Source of the DNA: CATOSP01 sp965205385
GTDB taxonomy: Bacteria; Chloroflexota; Dehalococcoidia; Lucifugimonadales; UBA3495
Length of the DNA stretch: 64,000 nucleotides
Assembly: GCA_965205385.1 (NCBI GenBank)
Contig: CBDBGS010000008.1
Location: forward strand, 186,001 to 250,000
Direction: 5' to 3'
Shown here: positions 27,130 to 35,589 of the stretch, in pieces
Layout of the letters: each line of letters begins with the position of its first letter
Position numbering within the stretch: position 1 is the stretch's first letter
The notes under the pieces: model-generated
What the model was told of the DNA's origin: nothing
What the model saw: the letters and a program-made list of their open reading frames with translations, nothing else
Database searches by the model: none
Position numbers and translations under genes: made by a program

Positions 27130-27843
27130 ATGAGTCAATTAGTGTTTATTCACGGCCCCGGCGCTGGCGGTTGCCGGGAAGGATACGCCTACCAACTGGA
27201 GCACTTTCCGGGAAGCCTGGCTCCAGACTTGCCTGGCCATCTCCACGGAAAGGCTTGCCCTGACGTAGAACGTTACACGGAATGGCTGCGGGGCTGGCTG
27301 TGGGCGCAGGGCCGGGGCGAAGACCTCGTATTGGTTGGGTTTACCTTGGGGGCCTGCGTCGCCCTACAGTACGCCCTCGACTACCCCGATGAGGTGTCCG
27401 GGTTGGTGTTGATGACGGTGGCCATGCGCCGTAAGGAGCGCGCTCCGGGAGGGCTGGAATTTCGCCTGCGGGCCGCCGAGGACCCTGATGAGCGCGAGTC
27501 CTGGCTAAAGGCCATGGAACACGCAATGATGTGGGTTGATCCCGGTCTGCGGCAGCGATTGATCGAGTGCCACAAGCAAGTGGGACCCATTTCCCAACAT
27601 GACGACCTGGTGGTCATCGACAATTTTGACGTTTCGGACCGAATCGACACACTGAAGGCACCACTGGTCCTTATTCGTGGCGTAGACGATCCCGGCCAAC
27701 CACCGGAGTACGAGTTGGAGCTTAACCAGGCCGTACCCGGGTCCAAATACCTCAAGCTGGACCACGCCGGACACTTTCCCATGGCCGAACGGCCCGAGGA
27801 CGTAAACTACGCCATCGAAGAACTTTTGGCCGGCCTCGGTTAG
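27130..27843 (+). CDS. Alpha/beta hydrolase with a Thr at the nucleophile position
   Basis: 237 residues with the alpha/beta hydrolase layout: FIHGPGAGG oxyanion loop (7-15), nucleophile elbow VGFTLGA, acidic residue in VDDPG and H in DHAGHFPMAERPEDV. The elbow normally reads G-x-S-x-G; here the nucleophile is Thr. That would weaken or change hydrolysis, so it may be a non-hydrolytic or altered member. The gene appears leaderless, with its own regulated promoter. It overlaps the convergent LLM oxidase by 4 bp. Confidence 0.8.
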   Translation: MSQLVFIHGPGAGGCREGYAYQLEHFPGSLAPDLPGHLHGKACPDVERYTEWLRGWLWAQGRGEDLVLVGFTLGACVALQYALDYPDEVSGLVLMTVAMRRKERAPGGLEFRLRAAEDPDERESWLKAMEHAMMWVDPGLRQRLIECHKQVGPISQHDDLVVIDNFDVSDRIDTLKAPLVLIRGVDDPGQPPEYELELNQAVPGSKYLKLDHAGHFPMAERPEDVNYAIEELLAGLG

Positions 27844-28778
27844 GCTGCGACGAACCTGGGCATTATGTCTCGGGCGAATAGCCGCAGGTCATCCACCGAT
27901 ACAGGGTCGGGGAATATAAGGAAGAAATAGGTGATCCCGGCGTCCACGTAACTTTGTATCTGCTCGGCGCACTGGTCCGGTGTGCCAGCGATGGTTCCCC
28001 TTAGAGATTCCCGGTACGTCGAAGCCGACACGTTGGACTGAGCCGCCCGCCTGGATACCACATGGTCAAACTCGGTCTGGGTCTCCGCGATCAATGTCAG
28101 CGCGTTGTGGCTAATCTCAATCTCCCCGAAATCGCGTCCGGCTTCCCGGCAATGCTCCTCCAGCACCGATAACTTTTGCCGGTGTTCTTCCAGGGTCATC
28201 TCCGATCCGATGTTGCAAATGTCGGCGTGTCTTGCCGCCACCCGCAATAGATGCCTCTCGCCGTGGCCGCCGATCAGAATTGGCGGACGGGGTTGTTGCA
28301 CCGGACTCGGTTCCTGATGCGCATTGTCTAGCCGGTAGTAATGTCCCTCGAAGTCGCTGAGTTCCCCGGACCAGAGGCCTTTGATGATGACCATCGCTTC
28401 ATCGAGCATCAGCACTCGTTGCGCCGTTGATGGAAAGGCGTATCCCGATGCCCGGTGGTCGGTTCCCCCACCCCCGGCGCCGATTCCCAACTCCAGCCTG
28501 CCCTTGCTGATGACATCCAATGTAGAGGCCATCTTGGCCATCAGCGCCGGAGGCCGGTAGGTATTGGCCAGGACCATGGGGATCAGCCGAAGGTTCTCCG
28601 TAACCGCTGCCAGGGCCGAAAGGGTCGTCCAGCATTCCAAGGTAGGTATATTGAGCAGGTCGTAAAGGCTTGCCGAGTGGTAACCGAGCCTATCGGCCTC
28701 GGTCCAGACCTCTTTCAGGTCGTCGAAGGCGTAGCCGTGTTGGTGCATCCGCACGCAGAACTTAACCGGTCGAGTCAT
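27840..28778 (-). CDS. LLM class flavin-dependent oxidoreductase
   Basis: A 312-residue luciferase-like TIM barrel. N-terminal VKFCVRMHQHGYAFDDLKEVWTEADRLGYHSASLYD, then STLDVISKGRLELGIGAGG and the PSPVQQPRPPILIGGHGE segment are standard for the F420/FMN-dependent LLM family. Members oxidise diverse substrates with O2 or F420. It is one of six paralogues in the window and is not close to any of the others. The C-terminus has an insertion relative to its neighbours, ending in FLIFPDPVSVDDLRLFARDIMPRF. Substrate unknown. Confidence 0.85.
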   Translation of the reverse strand: MTRPVKFCVRMHQHGYAFDDLKEVWTEADRLGYHSASLYDLLNIPTLECWTTLSALAAVTENLRLIPMVLANTYRPPALMAKMASTLDVISKGRLELGIGAGGGGTDHRASGYAFPSTAQRVLMLDEAMVIIKGLWSGELSDFEGHYYRLDNAHQEPSPVQQPRPPILIGGHGERHLLRVAARHADICNIGSEMTLEEHRQKLSVLEEHCREAGRDFGEIEISHNALTLIAETQTEFDHVVSRRAAQSNVSASTYRESLRGTIAGTPDQCAEQIQSYVDAGITYFFLIFPDPVSVDDLRLFARDIMPRFVAA

Positions 28779-28848
28779 CCCATGACTTCCTTGTCTGGCT
28801 TGATGATTGGGTCAGGGTCAGCGCGTCCCGGCAGACTGCGTTGAGGGC

Positions 28849-28876
28849 TTGCGCCGGGGCAGATTACAAGTATAAT
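28849..28876 (+). promoter_or_regulatory. Probable sigma70 promoter of the alcohol dehydrogenase gene
   Basis: TTGCGC (28849-28854), a 16-bp spacer and a perfect TATAAT (28871-28876). It is about 75 bp upstream of the dehydrogenase ATG, in a short divergent spacer. Confidence 0.5.
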
Positions 28877-28950
28877 CGGCCCCATCCCAAAGCTGTAGTC
28901 TCAATTGCAACCATAGTGTTGGATATCCCATTGAATCTAGGAGGAAAGCC

Positions 28951-30030
28951 ATGAAGGCTGCTGTGTTGCGCGAGGTCAACCGGCCATTGGAAGTCGAAGA
29001 TGTTGAGATCGCCGATCCCGGTCCCCGCGAGGTGGTGGTGCGCACGGGAGCCAGCGGAGTGTGCCACAGCGACCTGCATTTCGTCGAGGGTCTATACGCT
29101 ACCAGGTTCCCGGTGGTTCTGGGACACGAGGCCGCGGGCACCGTCGAAACGGTGGGCGAGTTGGTGGACTACGTCAAACCCGGAGACCGGGTGATCTGCT
29201 GTCTTTCGGTGTTCTGCGGCCACTGCGAACGTTGCACAGAGGGCCGGACGGTGTTGTGTTCCCGCGCCGGTCTCACCCGTGGCCCCGATGAAACTCCCCG
29301 CCTCAGCAGCGGCGGTGAGGCCGTGACCCAGTTTGCCAACCTGGGGTCCTTCGCCGAGATTATGTTGGTCCACGAAAACTCCTTGGTCAAGATTGACCGC
29401 GACATCCCCTTCGAGCAGCTTGCTCTCATCGGCTGCGGCGCGACCACCGGATTGGGGGCCGCCTTGAATACGGCGGCCGTGAGGCCCGGCAGTACGGTTG
29501 CGGTAATTGGCTGCGGCGGCGTGGGTCTCAACGCCATCCAGGGCGCGGCCCTTGCCGGTGCGCTTCGTGTCATCGCCATCGACGCGGTGGAGACCAAGCT
29601 GACCCTGGCCCGGGAGTTCGGCGCAACCGATGTCATAGACGCCTCCAGCGGCGACGTGGCCGCCCGCGTGCGCGACCTGACCAACGGCGGGGTGGACTAT
29701 TCCTTCGAGGCCATTGGCAAGAAGGAGACGGCGGAGCAGGCCTTCGAGATGCTGCGCAACGGAGGCACAGCCACGATCATCGGGATGATCCCCCAGGGAA
29801 CCAAGATCGAACTTGACGGCCCGTCATTCCTGCGGGAAAAGCGCATCCAGGGCAGCAGCATGGGATCGAACCACTTCCGTACCGACATGCCCCGCTACGT
29901 GGAGTTCTACCTGCAAGGACGCCTAAAGCTGGATGAGCTAGTAACCCAGCGCCTACAGTTGGACCAGGTCAACAAGGCGTTTGCGGACATGAAGGAGGGG
30001 AGTGTGGCGAGGAGTGTAATTACGTTTTAG
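28951..30030 (+). CDS. Zinc-dependent alcohol dehydrogenase (class III/NDMA-type)
   Basis: A 359-residue medium-chain dehydrogenase. Catalytic zinc ligands are C38 (GVCHSD) and the GHEAAG motif. The four-Cys structural zinc lobe is CGHCERCTEGRTVLC. The Rossmann motif is GCGGVGLNAIQ, with an acidic residue after the following strand for NAD(H). The GAATTGLGAALNTAA and RPGSTVAVIG stretches fit the class III-like branch. It oxidises a primary alcohol or hydroxymethyl adduct. AGGAGGAAAGCC before the ATG is a strong ribosome site. The end faces the defence-like cassette, and a fossil of a related 3' end lies on the other side of it. Confidence 0.9.
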   Translation: MKAAVLREVNRPLEVEDVEIADPGPREVVVRTGASGVCHSDLHFVEGLYATRFPVVLGHEAAGTVETVGELVDYVKPGDRVICCLSVFCGHCERCTEGRTVLCSRAGLTRGPDETPRLSSGGEAVTQFANLGSFAEIMLVHENSLVKIDRDIPFEQLALIGCGATTGLGAALNTAAVRPGSTVAVIGCGGVGLNAIQGAALAGALRVIAIDAVETKLTLAREFGATDVIDASSGDVAARVRDLTNGGVDYSFEAIGKKETAEQAFEMLRNGGTATIIGMIPQGTKIELDGPSFLREKRIQGSSMGSNHFRTDMPRYVEFYLQGRLKLDELVTQRLQLDQVNKAFADMKEGSVARSVITF

Positions 30031-30090
30031 GAAGTCTCGGATACAGGGTGGAATCCAGTGCCCCGGGCTGGAGATAGCTTGGGACGATGG

Positions 30091-31041
30091 TCAATTATCT
30101 GCGGTAATTTTGCGACCGATGTAAACGACATAAAGGTCCTCGCCAGGGGGCACTGGCCATCGAAAATGTAGGCGGATAAGTAGGGGTTTTATTTTGCCGT
30201 GCCAAGTACAATCCAGAGTTTCCCCGGTGATGTCTGGATGCGGGAAGGTTAGTTCATTCCTGAAACCCCCTTTTTCTTCTGTTGAGGAGTCGGAAAACTG
30301 AGTACTGCCTCTAGTCAGGTGGGCATCGAGAATGGGCCTTGCCTCTGGTGTAAAATTACCGGACTCGTCTCGACATCCCATCACATCATTTAACGTGTGC
30401 AACCGACTCTTTATGTACTCGGCCGCTGTATGAGAGAATGGAAGACCCCTCAAAGGTTCGAAGGCATCCCCAGAGAACTTCAGCCGTTGATACCGGAAGA
30501 TAGATACACGCTCCAATTGACTCCACGAGGTAATGGGCGGATCCGCTTCCCTCAATGCATTTTCTAGTTCAGGGACTGTCCAATAGTTGTTGACCGTGAT
30601 GACAGTCCGGGTGTCACCCAACATGGTTACCGGGATTGGCGAGTATTCCCATGTCGATGGGGTTAGGCTCACTAGGCGACGATCAATGCCGGTCGTGGAG
30701 CAGTAGGCAGCCTCGCCTACTGCTGTATCCGTTACGATATCATCTCCAAGTTCCAGCCACTCGTTGGGGTCATGGACGAGCGTATCCTCCCAAAAGGGCC
30801 CATGTTGCGTTAGCCACGTCAACAGTGCCCTTTTCTGGTCACGGGTGAAGGTCTGGAGGGCCTCGAACACCGAAGCCGATGGGTTAATCGGCCTGTTAAC
30901 GGTGTTCCTGTGGCAATGCAAGTCCCGGCCAAACCTTTGCGCGGCTCTCCGCATGTCGACGATTCGGCTAACGGATTTCTGGAACTCGGCAACATCGTGA
31001 AACTGCCCGTGGATCGACAGGTCATTGAGCAGGAGCTCCAC
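30091..31041 (-). CDS. Unknown protein, third gene of the DUF262/DUF3696-ATPase cassette
   Basis: 316 residues, not recognised. The N-terminus MELLLNDLSIHGQFHDVAEFQKSV is followed by CHRNTV, a central region with VTVNNYWTVPELENALREADPP, and a C-terminal beta segment (IRLHFRWPVPPGEDLYVVYIGRKIT). There is no obvious catalytic motif, membrane segment or signal peptide. The GTG start directly follows the ATPase stop, so translation is coupled. Tight linkage to an ATPase and a DUF262 protein makes it the likely effector or accessory protein of the cassette. That role is an inference. Confidence 0.7.
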   Translation of the reverse strand: MELLLNDLSIHGQFHDVAEFQKSVSRIVDMRRAAQRFGRDLHCHRNTVNRPINPSASVFEALQTFTRDQKRALLTWLTQHGPFWEDTLVHDPNEWLELGDDIVTDTAVGEAAYCSTTGIDRRLVSLTPSTWEYSPIPVTMLGDTRTVITVNNYWTVPELENALREADPPITSWSQLERVSIFRYQRLKFSGDAFEPLRGLPFSHTAAEYIKSRLHTLNDVMGCRDESGNFTPEARPILDAHLTRGSTQFSDSSTEEKGGFRNELTFPHPDITGETLDCTWHGKIKPLLIRLHFRWPVPPGEDLYVVYIGRKITADN

Positions 31042-32181
31042 TCACTCACCCCATCCAGCGAAATAGTCCACGTCCTTGTCGAATTGGTCGAAGAATCCCT
31101 GGGGCCAAAAGTCGATGCTGCCGGAACTGTCTAAGGTTGGACTCAAGACCTGAACCGCTTCTGGGGTGCGCTGCCTGAAAAAGTGAATCGTTACTCCTTC
31201 GGCGGGAATTCGCTCCGACCTGACCGACCGGCGGACGCCGTTCAATATGTGGTCGCTATGGGTTTCCACTATCACCTGAACTCCCGAGCGTGAAACGTCG
31301 GCCAGGAATTGCCCCATCAGGGCTTGGCCGGCCGGATGCAAATGTACTTCGGGGTTCTCTATCAGAAAGATACTACCCTTGGTTGCCGAAAGTGCGGCGA
31401 CGATGATGGGGAGAACCTGGGTTATGCCGAACCCACAGTGAACAGGGCGGAGAAACCCTGTTTCTAATGAAGTCCTTACTCCCAGTGTTACCGCATTAGC
31501 GTTGGGGATCTGCTGCACATCGACGGCACAACCCTGAAAGAAAGTCTCCAACCTCGCTCCGACCTGCCGTAGTAAGGTTGGGGGAGCGTTTTCCATCGTG
31601 AGTTCCTCGGTAATGCGTTCGTCTCGGCCTCGGTACAACACGCTGACCGCATTTTCCCCTTGCGGCCCCACTACGGAGACGGCGTGCTGGTCCTCCAGGG
31701 TATAGATTTCGCGCGGTCCTTCTCTTTCAGCCGTGATGTAGGTAAGGTCTCGAACCCGGCTTACTAAAGACATCGCTGCTTCTTCTGCACGATTCGGCAG
31801 CAGGTGATGGAGGATGAGGGGACCGTCGGTTATTGTGCCACTCACATTCACTTTATCGACTTGCATGGACATGTCACCACGGTCACCAACGAAAGACCAG
31901 TAGCAACTCGAATCTTCGTCAATCAAGCCGATTTCAAAATGGTTCGTTCCCTTCACCTGGTCGACCACATCGCTTACGGTCCCCAACCTGGTCACATTGC
32001 CGTTGAGCCTAATGCGCGTTGACCATTCGTGCTCGCGCATGGTCTGGTGCAACAGGACGAGAGATTGGAGAACCGATGACTTGCCGGAAGCATTGGTTCC
32101 AGACAACAGTGTCAATGGGGCAAGTGGAAGTTTGAGCAATTCAAAGCATTTGAAGTGCCTGAGTTCAAGCTGATCGAGCAC
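31042..32181 (-). CDS. AAA/ABC-type ATPase with DUF3696 C-terminus
   Basis: 379 residues. The P-loop is GTNASGKSS (28-36). A GFGITQVLPII segment (250-260) is signature-like. The Walker B is IFLIENPEVHLHP (271-283), followed by the switch ETHSDHIL (306-313). A DUF3696-type tail includes FWPQGFFDQ (358-366). This is the SMC/OLD-like branch of ATPases found in many defence systems, but no TOPRIM domain is fused. GTG 32181 with GAAGAGG upstream is preferred and overlaps the DUF262 gene by 17 bp. A longer frame from 32253 overlaps more and adds non-homologous residues. Confidence 0.85.
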   Translation of the reverse strand: MLDQLELRHFKCFELLKLPLAPLTLLSGTNASGKSSVLQSLVLLHQTMREHEWSTRIRLNGNVTRLGTVSDVVDQVKGTNHFEIGLIDEDSSCYWSFVGDRGDMSMQVDKVNVSGTITDGPLILHHLLPNRAEEAAMSLVSRVRDLTYITAEREGPREIYTLEDQHAVSVVGPQGENAVSVLYRGRDERITEELTMENAPPTLLRQVGARLETFFQGCAVDVQQIPNANAVTLGVRTSLETGFLRPVHCGFGITQVLPIIVAALSATKGSIFLIENPEVHLHPAGQALMGQFLADVSRSGVQVIVETHSDHILNGVRRSVRSERIPAEGVTIHFFRQRTPEAVQVLSPTLDSSGSIDFWPQGFFDQFDKDVDYFAGWGE

Positions 32182-33268
32182 CAAACACCTCTTCAAGCAT
32201 CGAAGTAGCCGTTTCGAATCTATGCCGAACCCTTCTGGTGTCGTTGGTGCCATACGTAATCGATGCTATAAATTCGTCGTCGTCCATTAGTGCATAAAAC
32301 GCCTGTCGTAGGAAATGAGCTTGGGTTTCAACTACTGGACTCTCAATACGTGCAAGCCCTGTGACCATCACGTCCCATAACGACGCGTTAATTACACTTC
32401 GCCGCGTTTGAATCTCGGTGTGTTTTCGAAACGCATGTTCTCCAAACACTATCAGGTTATTGTGTAGACCGGTCCTAAACTGGGAAGACAAATGAGAAAG
32501 CTTTGGCTGCTCGAGTTTGTTCATCCGTAGAAGAGTATCCGCCAGAAAATCGTCCATCTCTCCCCGGTATTCCTCTAGAGGGAAGAGTTGGAACCCGCAG
32601 AAGCGATTCACAAATTCCCGGTCCCTCATAGTCGACGAGCGTAGACTACCTCCAGTGACCTCCAAGAAAAGGTCAGTGTGCGCCTCTTCCTTGAGAAAGT
32701 GAGTAGCCGGCCCCATATAGAGAGAATTCCGCATCTGTTGACGAGTTAGAGGCACCCCGCTATTTACACGTTCGAAAATATCTAAACGTGCGCGTTCCGG
32801 GACTTTCGCGTCGATTATGTATAGAGTCAGATTGCAATCCTCAATCCTGTTCTGCAGTTTAGGTGAAAGATCTGCGAACAGCTTTCCGTTCAATTCGGGA
32901 TGATCGAGGAGCCTCAGACGTAGTCCACCATCTACGTATCTTTTGAAAGTTGACAGACGTTGCAGTCCATCTACTACAACCATACGACCTTCTGCATCCT
33001 CTGCTAGGTAGAAGACCGGCAATGGAATCCGCATCAGGACCGACTCAATTAATTTGCTTTGCTTGACATCATTCCAAATGAAGTCTCGTTGAAAATCAGG
33101 GTCTAACACGAACTGTTCGCGATCAATCCGGCGCAAAACATCGTAAACGGTTCGGCTTTCGTTTCGGATCATCGGAGTGTCAAGCGGATAATCTCCCCAA
33201 GATGCGTCTTCGTCAAAGCCAATTCCCTCGACTTCGTCAGGATCCTGGTCTGCCCAATCGGTGGTCAT
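32165..33268 (-). CDS. DUF262 domain-containing protein (ParB/GmrS-like fold)
   Basis: 367 residues. The DUF262 core is LDPDFQRDFIWNDVKQSKLIESVLM-type (about 55-80), the DGLQRLST motif (100-107, the counterpart of DGQQR), and FERVNSGVPLTRQQMRN (165-181). The C-terminal half is helical and has no HNH or DUF1524 nuclease domain, so it is not a full GmrSD-type enzyme. DUF262 proteins are thought to use NTP in DNA modification-dependent defence. GAGG at a proper distance precedes the ATG. It is the first gene of the three-gene operon. Confidence 0.88.
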   Translation of the reverse strand: MTTDWADQDPDEVEGIGFDEDASWGDYPLDTPMIRNESRTVYDVLRRIDREQFVLDPDFQRDFIWNDVKQSKLIESVLMRIPLPVFYLAEDAEGRMVVVDGLQRLSTFKRYVDGGLRLRLLDHPELNGKLFADLSPKLQNRIEDCNLTLYIIDAKVPERARLDIFERVNSGVPLTRQQMRNSLYMGPATHFLKEEAHTDLFLEVTGGSLRSSTMRDREFVNRFCGFQLFPLEEYRGEMDDFLADTLLRMNKLEQPKLSHLSSQFRTGLHNNLIVFGEHAFRKHTEIQTRRSVINASLWDVMVTGLARIESPVVETQAHFLRQAFYALMDDDEFIASITYGTNDTRRVRHRFETATSMLEEVFGARSA

Positions 33269-33347
33269 CTGCTTTACCTCATTCCATGGTCCGTGATACC
33301 AAGTCTAGCATTACTAAAAGAACCAGTGCGACTTCGAGACCTCCTTC

Positions 33348-33414
33348 GCGTGACCAATTCCACCGGCTACAATTGGACGATGTAAACCAAGCGTTTGGAG
33401 ACCTGAATGAATAG
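33348..33414 (+). pseudogene. Fossil of the 3' end of an alcohol dehydrogenase gene
   Basis: Reading 33366-33411 gives RLQLDDVNQAFGDLNE followed by TAG. This matches RLQLDQVNKAFADMKE near the end of the intact dehydrogenase (29951-29998): 11 of 16 residues and about 36 of 48 bases agree. The protein stops early where the intact enzyme continues GSVARSVITF. No other dehydrogenase sequence precedes it. It is a relic beside the defence-like cassette. Confidence 0.6.
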
Positions 33415-33470
33415 TTCGCAGCGCGAGGCGCACTCTTGCTCTAGAGCCGGTCCGAGCCCTGAAGGAAACC

Positions 33471-34358
33471 CTACGCCACAGCTTCCTTAAACCTGCGGAT
33501 GGCTTCGATGTGCTCCTCCGCTGTGGTCATGCCGCCTCTGCGGGTCTCAATGGATAGGTGAGTCGCGCCCATCTCTTCCCACGCCTTGACCTCGTCCAGC
33601 CATTCCTCGGGTTGCAGGCCGGAGACTCGGATGCGACCGTCCAGCCCCAGAGTCGCCGGGTCGCGGCCTGCTTCACGGGCGAACCCGTGGACCTTTTCAA
33701 TCGTGGCCTTCCCGGCGTCGTCGGTTGTGATGTTGGGGCACCATCCGTCGGCGATGGCCGCGATCCGCCGGAGCACCACTTCAGACAGCTTGGCATCGGC
33801 ACTGCTTCCGCCGCCTATCCACACCGGAATTGGCCGCTGCACTGGCAACGGGTTTATCCCGGCGTGGGTGATGTCGTGCCAGCGGCCGTGGTAATCGACG
33901 ACCTCTTGAGTCCATAATGCGCGCATCACCTCGATCTGTTCCGCGCTTCGCCGTCCCCGGTTGCGGAACTCTTCCCCAAGGGCCTCGAACTCCACCGCGT
34001 TCCAACCCACGCCGATCCCCAGCCTCAACCTGCCCCCGCTGAGCACGTCGATCTCCGCCGCCTGCTTGGCAACCAACGCGGTCTGCCTCTGGGGCAAGAT
34101 GAGGATGCCCGTAGTCAGCCCTACCCGCTTGGTGATGGCGGACAGGAACCCCATCAGGATAAAGGACTCGTGGACGACACTCTTGTGGTTGTAGGTGCCA
34201 AGGGAAGGGTGCTGATGGAAAGACGGCTCGGCCCCCAGCACATGGTCCGCGATGAAGATATGGTCATAGCCCAGGTCTTCCGCCGCCTGGGCGAAGTCCC
34301 TTATGGCGCCTGGGTCCGCCTCGATTTCAGTCTGGGGGAAGATGACTCCGATTTCCAT
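33471..34358 (-). CDS. LLM class F420-dependent oxidoreductase
   Basis: 295 residues, beginning MEIGVIFPQTEIEADPGAIRDFAQAAEDLGYDHIFIADHVLG. DVLSGGRLRLGIGVGWNAVEFEALG is the diagnostic flavin/F420 phosphate segment of the family. PIPVWIGGGSS and a HIEAIRRFKE C-terminus complete the fold. It carries the features of F420-dependent luciferase-like oxidoreductases. No F420 biosynthesis genes lie in the window. It is on the far side of the dehydrogenase fossil from the defence cassette. Confidence 0.87.
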   Translation of the reverse strand: MEIGVIFPQTEIEADPGAIRDFAQAAEDLGYDHIFIADHVLGAEPSFHQHPSLGTYNHKSVVHESFILMGFLSAITKRVGLTTGILILPQRQTALVAKQAAEIDVLSGGRLRLGIGVGWNAVEFEALGEEFRNRGRRSAEQIEVMRALWTQEVVDYHGRWHDITHAGINPLPVQRPIPVWIGGGSSADAKLSEVVLRRIAAIADGWCPNITTDDAGKATIEKVHGFAREAGRDPATLGLDGRIRVSGLQPEEWLDEVKAWEEMGATHLSIETRRGGMTTAEEHIEAIRRFKEAVA

Positions 34359-34578
34359 TAGATATGTCCTTCATTCTTTAGAGTTACGGACCGTTAAGCC
34401 CACGACTTCGTCTAATCCGGTCCTGACAGGGAGTCGTTGTTGCCCAGTTGTCACAATGGTAATATTTGGGAAGCCAGAGGTCAAAGTAAGCCCACGGGAT
34501 GAATCTGCCTGATATCTGTTGGTCCTATTGGGGATTAGACTCCCCTATGATGCGGTGACCGCGAGAGGAGCGTTCCGA

Positions 34579-35145
34579 TTGAGAGAAGAGACGGAGAAAA
34601 CAGAGTTCGACGAACGAAAATTCAAGGAGCTTATCCTCTACATCGCTACCAAGTGCCAGGACGATATCTTCTGGGGAGCTACCAAATTAAACAAGCAGCT
34701 CTTTTTTAGCGATTTTCTGGCGTATCGCGATCTGGACAGGCCTATTACCGGGGCCGACTACATGGCGTTGGCATTTGGACCGGCCCCAAGGCGACTTGTT
34801 CCAATCAAGCAGGAGATGATAGAAGAGCAAGACTGCTCCTTGGAAGAAATGGGGGCCCAGGAACGAATTGTTGCCCGGCGGGAGCCTGACTTAAGCGTCT
34901 TCTCAGAAAACGAATTGCGGCTAGTCGACCAAGTGATTGCTGCGCTACGAGATACAACCGCGGATGAAGCCAGTGACCTCGCCCATAGATTCCCAGGTTG
35001 GAAGGCCGCAATTCGGGAGGGCGAAGCAGCCGGTAGGCATGTCTCGATCCCTTATTCCACCGTTTTTGTACGGATGCAGTCGGCAGACGAAAAAGTGATC
35101 GACGAGGGACTCAGATTGGCCGACATGCACAGATGGCCTATCTAA
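34579..35145 (+). CDS. Panacea-domain (SocA-like) protein, probable antitoxin
   Basis: 188 residues. The N-terminal core FKELILYIATKCQDDIFWGATKLNKQLFFSDFLAYRDL-type and ITGADYMALAFGPAPRRL is typical of the Panacea/SocA domain found in antitoxins and proteolytic adaptors. TTG 34579 with GAGGAG upstream gives a compact protein. The frame is open further back to 34519 but without similarity. A small possible partner gene follows, as expected for a toxin-antitoxin pair. The activity is inferred from family membership only. Confidence 0.75.
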   Translation: MREETEKTEFDERKFKELILYIATKCQDDIFWGATKLNKQLFFSDFLAYRDLDRPITGADYMALAFGPAPRRLVPIKQEMIEEQDCSLEEMGAQERIVARREPDLSVFSENELRLVDQVIAALRDTTADEASDLAHRFPGWKAAIREGEAAGRHVSIPYSTVFVRMQSADEKVIDEGLRLADMHRWPI

Positions 35146-35349
35146 GCGGCAACGGCGTTCAGATTCCTAAACCAATACCAAGGTGAAATACGCATATGTA
35201 GGAAGTCATCGGCGGCGCCGGACCACCCTCCAGGTACAGGTGGAAGAGCTTCACCTGTGGCGCCTGAGCCAATCTTCATCGCCCCGCAAATGTAGATTCC
35301 ACCTTGGCTTTAGTTTAGAGACGTCCGTTACCTAGATATATATGAACAA

Positions 35350-35580
35350 TTGGCTAGTGATATAGATCCAGACAGGAGTACTCTAGACGACAAACTCCGC
35401 GGGCTAGAGTTCACGATTGCTAGAATACCGGAGTTGTTTGAGTTGAGCCGGGGCTCGAGTGGACTGCCAATGTGCGCGGCGATATATACAGGGCCTCCCC
35501 GGTTAAGGATTTGGTTCACGTATGACCATGAGCTAGTCACCGTCATGGGGATTCAGCGGATACTACCAAGTCAAATGTAG
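35350..35580 (+). CDS. Small protein downstream of the Panacea gene, possible RelE-like toxin or its remnant
   Basis: 76 residues from TTG 35350. The frame is open back to 35314, giving additional residues FRDVRYLDIYEQL, but without a standard start codon. The sequence DDKLRGLEFTIARIPELFEL...PPRLRIWFTYDHELVTVMGIQRI has the helix then beta-hairpin order of RelE/ParE-like toxins. Catalytic residues cannot be assigned. The missing start suggests 5' truncation or an unusual start codon. It lies 200 bp after the Panacea gene. Confidence 0.4.
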   Translation: MASDIDPDRSTLDDKLRGLEFTIARIPELFELSRGSSGLPMCAAIYTGPPRLRIWFTYDHELVTVMGIQRILPSQM

Positions 35581-35589
35581 CTCCTTACT

